Assembly (NCBI GenBank): GCA_021234155.1 | Contig: JAJEKV010000027.1 | Coordinates: 1,639,109 to 1,703,108 of the forward strand | Direction: 5' to 3' | DNA: 64,000 nucleotides | Source of the DNA: Isoetes taiwanensis | Lineage: Eukaryota; Streptophyta; Lycopodiopsida; Isoetales; Isoetaceae | Part shown: piece by piece, positions 57,837-64,000 of the stretch | Position numbering within the stretch: the first letter of the stretch is position 1 | Layout: each line of letters begins with the position of its first letter | Made by a program: the position numbers and the translations under genes | The notes under the pieces: generated by a model | The model's database searches: none | Told to the model about the DNA's origin: nothing | The model's input: the letters and a program-made list of their open reading frames with translations, nothing else

Positions 57837-59144
57837 TCAGTTATTATCCAAATTGTAGATGTGAATGATCGCCATATCAACCTCTTCCTTGAGGAAGGAA
57901 GCCAGAGGTATTAAATCACCCGAGCTCTCAGCTTCCAGCAGCGCATCAAAATACATGTGCTTTCGCTCGCTGGACACCACAACGGGAGGGAGGCCTGCCT
58001 TGATCAATGGAATAGAGGAGATCATTCTGCTCACCCGACCATTACCATCAGCAAAGGGGTGAATGGTAAGGAACGTCCACTGTAGCCAAGCAGATACAAA
58101 GAACGGATCAGCGCAGCCGTCCCCCAGTGCAAGCTGAGCCTCTTGAATGTACCACTGCATCTCCTCAGGAACCTGCCTCCAAGGGCAATACCTAGTCTCC
58201 CAGTTGTGCCCTGGATGCCTTACATAACATGGAACTCGGCGATAGACACCTGCGGGCACGAAAGACACATAATCCTGATCCTCGTCATCCTTCGCCACGT
58301 TGAGGTTGTTCCCCTCCATAAGAGACTTGTGAAGACCTTGAAGCATCGACTCGTGGAAGGCGATGTCCTTATAAGGATATTGCAAGCAGGATTCTGTGTT
58401 CTTAAGGATAGCCACAATCTCTTCCTTGTTCTTCCTTGTATCAGGAATCCCCTCAATGGAGTTGACATAGAACCCGCGTTTAACTAATTGCGAAACACTG
58501 AGACTAGAGAGGAAGAACACTCCTTCGAGCACATTTGTGGAGATGGCTACATACCTAAAAAATTCAGCAATTTTGGTCTGCTCCAAGACCTGCCAAGCTT
58601 TTCGAACGCTGTCGACGCTCCAAGAACAGTGGAGGGGCTCCAAGACCTGCCAAGCTTTTCGAACGCTCTCGACGCTCCAAGAACAGTGGAGGGCTGAGAA
58701 ATGCTGGGGTCGTTTATAGTAAGAAATTGTGATGCCATCCTCTTCTTCCTCCTCCTCATCGCCTGCAGCGTCCGTTATTTTACACAGCTCGAGCAGAGCC
58801 GTGTCTAGGAGCTCATCTTTGCCACGACCTAGGGCATGTTGCACCACCAAAAGCCGCTGCTGCGCCCCGAATGCATCGTTCATGAGATAGTGCACCTCCG
58901 CAAGCAGAACCTTGAGCAGCATCCAGGCAGGGTATTTGTCCTCCAAGCTGTGCAACCGCCCATAACGCTCAGCAGCTTCTAGCGACTGCCGGGCCACCCC
59001 TTTGATCGACCCTGTGATGCTCAGTGTAGGGAAAGCTTTGGATGCGGAGCTCCATGCAGCTGCATCCTCAGGGCTTAACTCTGGAAGCTCCTTCACCAGG
59101 GCACCCTCCTCTTCGAAGAACTTCGGCTCCAAGCACCACATCAT
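57837..59144 (-). CDS. Fic-domain protein (putative protein AMPylase), single exon
   Basis: The 435-residue open frame has no intron. The catalytic loop HPFADGNGR at residues 362-370 matches the Fic signature HxFx(D/E)GNGR, with the next Arg in VSRM; His362 would be the general base in transfer of AMP to a hydroxyl side chain. At 203-208, TNVLEG fits the autoinhibitory (S/T)xxxE(G/N) motif, and its position N-terminal to the core places it with class II Fic proteins such as FICD, but no membrane segment is seen. Residues 45-125 are helical and may be a TPR-like interaction region; 129-136 is an acidic run. A 19-residue segment is tandemly duplicated at 152-189. The target is unknown. The ATG at 59144 follows a TATA box at a sensible distance. 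Confidence 0.93.
   Translation of the reverse strand: MMWCLEPKFFEEEGALVKELPELSPEDAAAWSSASKAFPTLSITGSIKGVARQSLEAAERYGRLHSLEDKYPAWMLLKVLLAEVHYLMNDAFGAQQRLLVVQHALGRGKDELLDTALLELCKITDAAGDEEEEEEDGITISYYKRPQHFSALHCSWSVESVRKAWQVLEPLHCSWSVDSVRKAWQVLEQTKIAEFFRYVAISTNVLEGVFFLSSLSVSQLVKRGFYVNSIEGIPDTRKNKEEIVAILKNTESCLQYPYKDIAFHESMLQGLHKSLMEGNNLNVAKDDEDQDYVSFVPAGVYRRVPCYVRHPGHNWETRYCPWRQVPEEMQWYIQEAQLALGDGCADPFFVSAWLQWTFLTIHPFADGNGRVSRMISSIPLIKAGLPPVVVSSERKHMYFDALLEAESSGDLIPLASFLKEEVDMAIIHIYNLDNN
58578..58691 (-). repeat. 57 bp in-frame tandem duplication inside the Fic gene
   Basis: Two adjacent 57 bp units encode LHCSWSVESVRKAWQVLEP and LHCSWSVDSVRKAWQVLEQ. They differ at very few bases, so the duplication is young. 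The frame is kept, and the added helix sits directly before the autoinhibitory motif. Confidence 0.95.
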
Positions 59145-59202
59145 CGATTAGAGATGTGCACCCCACCCCACAAGCTCTCCACAAAACAGCATGAACTCTC
59201 CC

Positions 59203-59209
59203 TTATATA
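59203..59209 (-). promoter_or_regulatory. TATA box of the Fic gene
   Basis: TATATAA on the minus strand lies ~59 bases upstream of the Fic ATG, giving a leader of about 30 bases. The base composition around it is more GC-rich than the flanking DNA, as expected near a live promoter. Confidence 0.65.
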
Positions 59210-60007
59210 GTCTGCTTAAAGGGCCCTTCTTCCGCCCAACGCCCTTTTTTTGCCCTTCCTTCGCCCACCCTTTTAGGCTATGGATCCGATCGAGCAGCAG
59301 AGAAGAGCTCTCTTTGGCAAGGTTGCCATCAGGTTTGTTTTTCTTCTAGAATCGCTTCATTATACCAGTTTTCTTGTGTACTCCTCCAGCGCACTGGTTA
59401 TATATACATCCTTGTTCTTTCCATGTACCAGCTTCATCACACTGACTAGTTATCCTTGATCTATACTTGTTTGACAACTGACTTGCTAAGCAGACCTCTG
59501 CAGACCTCTGTCTTTTTTTCTCTATCATCTCAACAATTCATCATTGATCTTTTGCTCAATGTAGGTACTTTGCCCTTGTTTATCCAGTCCTCTGTCCTTT
59601 TTATCTATTACCTCGACAATGCATCATGATCATTGGTATATCAGTTCAGATAAAAAATAAATATTGATCCTCATTGCTGTAGTCCAGTTCACAAACATAA
59701 ATTGTCAATGTCCTCTACCCAAGAGTTTAGTACAAGATCTCATCACTTCTGATTTTGCTTTGAACGAAATTTAGCCTCTAGTGCAGAATAGAAGGTGATG
59801 TTAATCCCTATAATCATGAGTTTATCAAGAATCTTGAGTTACTACTTAGTTTAATATCCTGATTCTTATACAAGCATCCTTATCAGATTATTTAATGATT
59901 CATTAATCATTAGTATCATATGCTCAAATGTACCATGTTTTATCTTATGCTCATATGTACCATGTTTTTTCATTTGCTTTCAGAGACATGTTGGTGTATA
60001 ATCCCAG
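59210..60007. other. Intergenic between Fic and the gene-fragment cluster
   Basis: No gene is recognised. The left end of the fragment cluster must lie somewhere here, but I cannot see a defining terminus. Confidence 0.4.
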
Positions 60008-60104
60008 GCAGAACAATGGAAAAAAGCGGTTTCCATGTTTACAACCCGTTCTGGCTGCTTGGCTCGTGTTATCAAGGATAAACTTTATGTAATAGGAGTT
60101 TCAG
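60008..60104 (+). pseudogene. Kelch-like exon fragment
   Basis: Between an ATCCCAG acceptor and a GTAACT donor, a 97 bp exon reads EQWKKAVSMFTTRSGC and VIKDKLYVIGVSG, close to a kelch blade (W..A.M...R.....V..D.LYVIGG). No adjoining kelch exons are seen, so it is an isolated fragment on the same strand as the ABCC and aminotransferase pieces that follow. Confidence 0.6.
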
Positions 60105-60575
60105 GTAACTGCCCTATAACAAGTTTCTCGCTTCCATGTAAATAAGGAAAAATGATGTTCCACCTATGTGTATAGGGCTTCAATGTATAGATCAGTTTAA
60201 TGTTCCCGTTGAACTAGCATCAATGCAGTTGTTAAATTCCAAATGCAGTCTAATCACATTCATAACAGTTGTCTGGGCTTGGTTTTGCTATTGGCTTCCT
60301 AACAACTCAAAGAACTTCAGGATCTTATCCCTTTTCAAGTACTTATGCCATCTTTCACCAATCAAGCAAGTAAAACAAGCACATGCATGCTGCCCAAATA
60401 TATTTTATGTTGACTTATCCTTCTACTCGCTAGGCAGTTGGCATCTACAGAAAGTAAGTAGTTGGTGGTTTGTATTGAAATGCATTATGGCATTATGAAG
60501 TTCAACCTTTCTTCTTTTGTTGTTGCAGCTATATATAAGGTGCATGAATCATCACAGAAGGTTGTTTTATAGGAG

Positions 60576-61846
60576 ATGGGAAATAACAAATACTTAGTGG
60601 TGGAACACAGTAAAAGGTTTTTCCTCCATCAAAATGCAAAGCGTTGGTTTTATTTGGAGGTAGATGCAATTGTGCAAACCATCTCATGGTTATTTATCTC
60701 ATTTGTCACAATGCATTCGACAAATGGAGGGGCCATTTGTTTTCCAATACTTTTACGGGCATGCTGGATAGCCTTATTTCTATTATATGCTTTCCCAGCC
60801 ACCTTCAGCCTGGTGCTTGCTCTCCACCATAATTATAACATCACTCAGCTGTTTAATGTTGCATCTTTTCCTGCTTATTTGATTCTATTCCTTGCTGGAA
60901 TACAAGGGAATACTGAATCATCACCACCACGGTCTCAACTCAAAAAGCCATTTTTAACCAACACTAATCATGAATCTTCTATGCCCAAACAGATAACACC
61001 CTACAATAGAGCTGGAATCTTAAGTCTCATTACATTTTCTTGGATTAGCAGCTTACTAGGCAAGGATTTAAAAAGCCTCTAGAAGTTAAAGACGTACCTG
61101 CATTAGGAGACAGAGAAGAAACCAGAGTGAACTATGACCTACTTTATAAAACTTGGACTAACTTGAAGGCAAGACACAGTTCTGGAACTCAGGCAATGGT
61201 ACACAGCCTACTAAAGACATATTGGAAACAAGTAGCACAGTGGTTAATATCTGTGCCTCATACACTGGCCCATATTTGGTTGATGATTTGGTGGAATATC
61301 TTGGAGGAAGGGTACGCTTTCAGAATGAAGCCACCATTTTAACTCTCCTATTTCTTGGTGCTAAGGTTATTGAGAATTTGTGTCAACGGCAATGGTATTT
61401 TGGAGAACAACAACTAGGTCTACATATGCAGTCAGCATTGACGGCCTTTGTCTATCATAAGGGCATGCATCTCTGTCATACATCAAGACAAAGTCATACA
61501 AGTGGGGAAATAATCAATTACATGGCTGTGGATATTAAAAGAATTAGCGATTTTACATGGCATATGCACGAATTCTGGTGTCTACCTTTGCAGATCACAC
61601 TCACATTGATTGTTCTTTATAGAAATGTGGGACTAGCCGCAATTGCAACCTTGGTTGCCACCATGGTTCTTGTTGCTGCAAACACCCCACTTGCAAGCGT
61701 GCAAAAGAAGTTTCATAACAAAATGATGCAAGCAAAAGACAAGCGCATGAAAGCCACTACAGAATGCCTTAGAAGCATATTGAAGTTGCAGGCATGGGAG
61801 AAAGTCTACCTCAATAAATTAGAAAACCTTAGAACAGAAGAGTGTG
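60576..61846 (+). pseudogene. ABCC (MRP-type) transporter fragment, N-terminal half only
   Basis: The fragment covers TMD0 hydrophobic helices (residues ~30-110 of the 60576 frame), the linker TPYNRAGILSLITFSWI..LLGKDLK, then after a frameshift at ~61075 KPLEVKDVPALGDREET, and after another near 61215 the first transmembrane domain (ASYTGPYLVDDLVEYL, FGEQQLGLHMQSALTAFVYHKGM, MAVDIKRI, TTECLRSILKLQAWE). It ends at a GTAAGT donor after RTEECG. Both ATP-binding domains are missing. Intact family members export conjugates across the vacuolar membrane. Dead. Confidence 0.92.
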
Positions 61847-61920
61847 GTAAGTTACTAATTTTTGATGTTCTGTATTTGTTCTGCCAATTTTATTGCTCAA
61901 TGCTTGGCTCATGTGGGACA

Positions 61921-62824
61921 TTCAGATATTGGGAAAAGCCCTAGGGGGAGGTGTGTTACCTGTTAGTGCAGTGCTTGCTGACAAAGATGTTATGCCATAG
62001 CAGGTTTGTTGCAATTCTGCTCATTGAGTGTGGGGGCAAAAGATGGTGCACAGAGTGTACTGTTCCCAGTCTCTCTAGTAGTTCTTATAGAAGAAACATG
62101 GTTATGCAGGACTACACTACAACCAAGGGTGATATGCAACATGAATATGTTTATGTTTTTGAATGCATGGGAATAATTTAGCTTATTATATGAGCAAATT
62201 CTCTTGCAGCACTTTTGGAGGGAACCCTTTGGCTTGTGCTGTAGGTATTGCTGCTCTCAATGTGGCCAAAGAAGAGGAACTTGCCCAGAGGTAATATTGA
62301 GTTCGATTTTCTCTGCGCCTTTTCTCCGCAGGTTTCTCTGATTCATATTGCTGTATTTTCAATATTGGATCATTTTTATTGATTAAGAGAAGCCTTCTTT
62401 CATGAAAAATGGCTGTGAAGCTCATTTAAATCTTTACAGTTTGTTACTAATTAGACTCTTGGATCTGTTGCTGATTTAATCCTGAAATCACATTTTATCG
62501 CTCCATTTGAACTTGCCTCATATTAGGGATTACATGATGTGGGGCAAGCCTTATCTAATCCTAAAAGTACATATTTGCAGGGCAGCCCACTTGGGAGATG
62601 AGTTCCGGGAACATCTAAATAGTATAAGATCTGGTCGTGAGTCCTTAATAAAAGAAGTAAGAGGCCGGGGCTTGCTGAATGGAATTGAGCTCAGTCCAGG
62701 AGTCATGGGTCCTCTTTCAGCATATGATGTTTGCATGTTTTTTAAAGACCGCGGAATTCTTGCTAAGCCTACACATGAGACAATTATAAGATTTTGTGAA
62801 TGGGAGAAGCTTAAATACAATTGA
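61921..62824 (+). pseudogene. Ornithine delta-aminotransferase C-terminal exons, fragment
   Basis: Exon A (to 62003) reads ILGKALGGGVLPVSAVLADKD, which contains the PLP-binding lysine of ornithine aminotransferase, then hits a stop. Exon B (62210-62290) reads TFGGNPLACAVGIAALNVAKEEELAQR with perfect splice sites; exon C from 62581 reads HLGDEFREHL, LIKEVRGRGLLNGIEL and GILAKPTHETIIRF, then leaves the family. The N-terminal two thirds are absent. The intact mitochondrial enzyme links ornithine to proline and glutamate. Exon A begins only ~75 bp after the ABCC donor. Confidence 0.9.
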
Positions 62825-62970
62825 ACCTAATGGCTTCCAAAAAAACCCACATTTATAACATATAGACCTACAACGCTAATAAAAGTTAGAATAATACGAA
62901 AACAACCGCCCTATTCCACCAAACGTAGATGTATTAGGGAAAATACAAAACGGAATTTAGATACCCTCAT

Positions 62971-63200
62971 AGCTCCCAATGATATATGGGTTAACAGACA
63001 TAAGGAAACTTGATCAGCTCCCAATGATATATGGGTTAACAGACATAAGGAAACTTGAACGCATATTTGTAACCTTAGAAGATAGATTGTTATATTATAC
63101 TAAGGAAACTTGAACAGCTCCCAATGATATATGGGTTAACAGACATAAGGAAACTTGAACGCATATTTGTAACCTTAGAAGATAGATTGTTATATTATAC
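62971..63200. repeat. Tandem/interspersed short repeats
   Basis: A 45 bp unit starting AGCTCCCAATGATATATGGG occurs at 62971, 63016 and 63116, and a 40 bp unit starting GCATATTTGTAACCTTAG at 63061 and 63161, so an ~100 bp block (63016-63115) is tandemly repeated. The copies are nearly identical, so the array is young. Confidence 0.95.
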
Positions 63201-63301
63201 GACACATAAATATGAAAGCACTACAAGTAGCTAACATGAGTTGGGTGCACAACACATTCAAATAATATTCAATCATAATCTTTAGCCAAACCTTAGGCAT
63301 T

Positions 63302-63376
63302 ATTGTTCATATGGTATCGAATGAATTTTACTTGTATCATTGTTCATATGGTATCGAATGAATTCTACTTCGTATC
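63302..63376. repeat. 37 bp tandem duplication
   Basis: A unit with ATTGTTCATATGGTATCG and ATGAATT.TACTT occurs twice in a row (63302-63338, 63339-63376). Confidence 0.95.
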
Positions 63377-64000
63377 TTCGTCACCTTAGACGCCCAATTC
63401 TATACTCAATCTCCCTTTCATCGAAACCACCCCATAACCATCCGGATCATCTCTATTTATGTAATCCCATCGGTTTTGTTTCTAGTTTTGCTTGTCTCTA
63501 TGCTACTCCACTATTCGACCAGATCCCTTTTCGACTAATTGCGTGACTGTCTAATTGCTCAAATATACGTGATTTTCTAATTGCTCCTCTAAAGGGCAAC
63601 CCATTGATGCGTTAGCATCTTATTTAAATCTTTTTGCTTCTTACTTATTTATTTATTTTTCCTGAATATATATGGTGTATGGAAGAACTAGTCCCCCTCC
63701 AGACAACTACTCACCTGTCAAGTTAGGTGTTATTTATTTATCTTGTCCACAACTACATGTTGTTATATTTGGTGTATTGAACAACTAGCCCTAGCCCTGT
63801 TATAGAAACTCTGCTATGACTTTAGCTCCAAACCACATCTTAACTGTCTACATTTCTCTGGATATCCTACATTTTATCTCAATACCTTTTTTTCCATTCT
63901 TTTTTATTACTTTTCTTCTTCTTTTTCTTTCTTTCTCTTGGTGTGATATGTGTGTATTATATAGAAGTAGTTTCTCCTTCGCCTCCTCTAATATTTATTA
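63377..64000. other. AT-rich window end, no gene recognised
   Basis: Short frames only; pyrimidine-rich stretch at ~63885-63940. Confidence 0.5.

Noticed and set aside
60576-61846. ABCC region as a functional transporter gene
   Set aside because: At least two frameshifts and complete absence of both nucleotide-binding domains.
1-64000. CRISPR arrays, prokaryotic operons, ribosome-binding sites or origins
   Set aside because: Spliceosomal introns, plant retrotransposons and AT-rich spacers show that this is eukaryotic DNA. The repeats seen have no regular unique spacers.

Overview
This 64 kb window looks like nuclear DNA of a land plant. The reasons are a plant-type GH17 beta-1,3-glucanase with a signal-peptide exon, plant-type ABCC transporter, ornithine aminotransferase and CYP72-clan P450 fragments with GT-AG introns, Ty1/copia and Ty3/gypsy elements (one with the plant-typical primer site TGGTATCAGAGC), and several LINE families. 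An intact Fic-domain gene and an unusual intron-bearing reverse transcriptase hint at a non-seed plant such as a fern or lycophyte; that placement is inference. The window is gene-poor: only one gene looks intact (Fic, 57.8-59.1 kb, minus strand), and a glucanase gene is intact apart from one transposon insertion.

Layout. 0-3.9 kb: a ~620 bp direct repeat flanks ~2.7 kb with at most weak exon-like signals. 4.2-5.6 kb: a copia remnant with its 3' LTR, broken by a LINE fragment. 6.9-9.5 kb: a 5'-truncated LINE on the minus strand. 10.5-12.8 kb: a second, different LINE on the minus strand. 13.45-24.2 kb: three related LTRs alternate with two internal regions in a gypsy tandem, and neither internal region retains reverse transcriptase. 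26.2-32.2 kb: the GH17 gene on the minus strand, split by a 3.33 kb RTE-like non-LTR element with a visible target-site duplication. 32.9-37.2 kb: a GC-rich, decayed LINE of the same family as the 10.5-12.8 kb one. 38.1-38.3 kb: a long foldback.

41.9-56.8 kb: the most unusual object, a ~14.9 kb unit bounded by ~2.3 kb direct repeats. Inside, on the plus strand, are exons of a protein ending in a reverse transcriptase (GIPMG and RYIDD motifs). Its first exon and intron lie inside the repeats. A ~5.8 kb insert carrying P450 exons splits the coding region, and a ~250 bp TIR element sits in only one repeat. A 14 bp word occurs just outside both ends. This may be a giant Penelope-like or unclassified retroelement.

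59.9-62.8 kb: exon fragments of three unrelated genes (kelch-like, ABCC transporter, ornithine aminotransferase) lie head to tail, followed by short tandem repeats; this looks like gene-fragment capture or shuffling. The rest is AT-rich DNA in which I recognise no gene.

All calls come from reading the sequence by eye. Family names rest on motif recognition, and no database search or alignment program was run.
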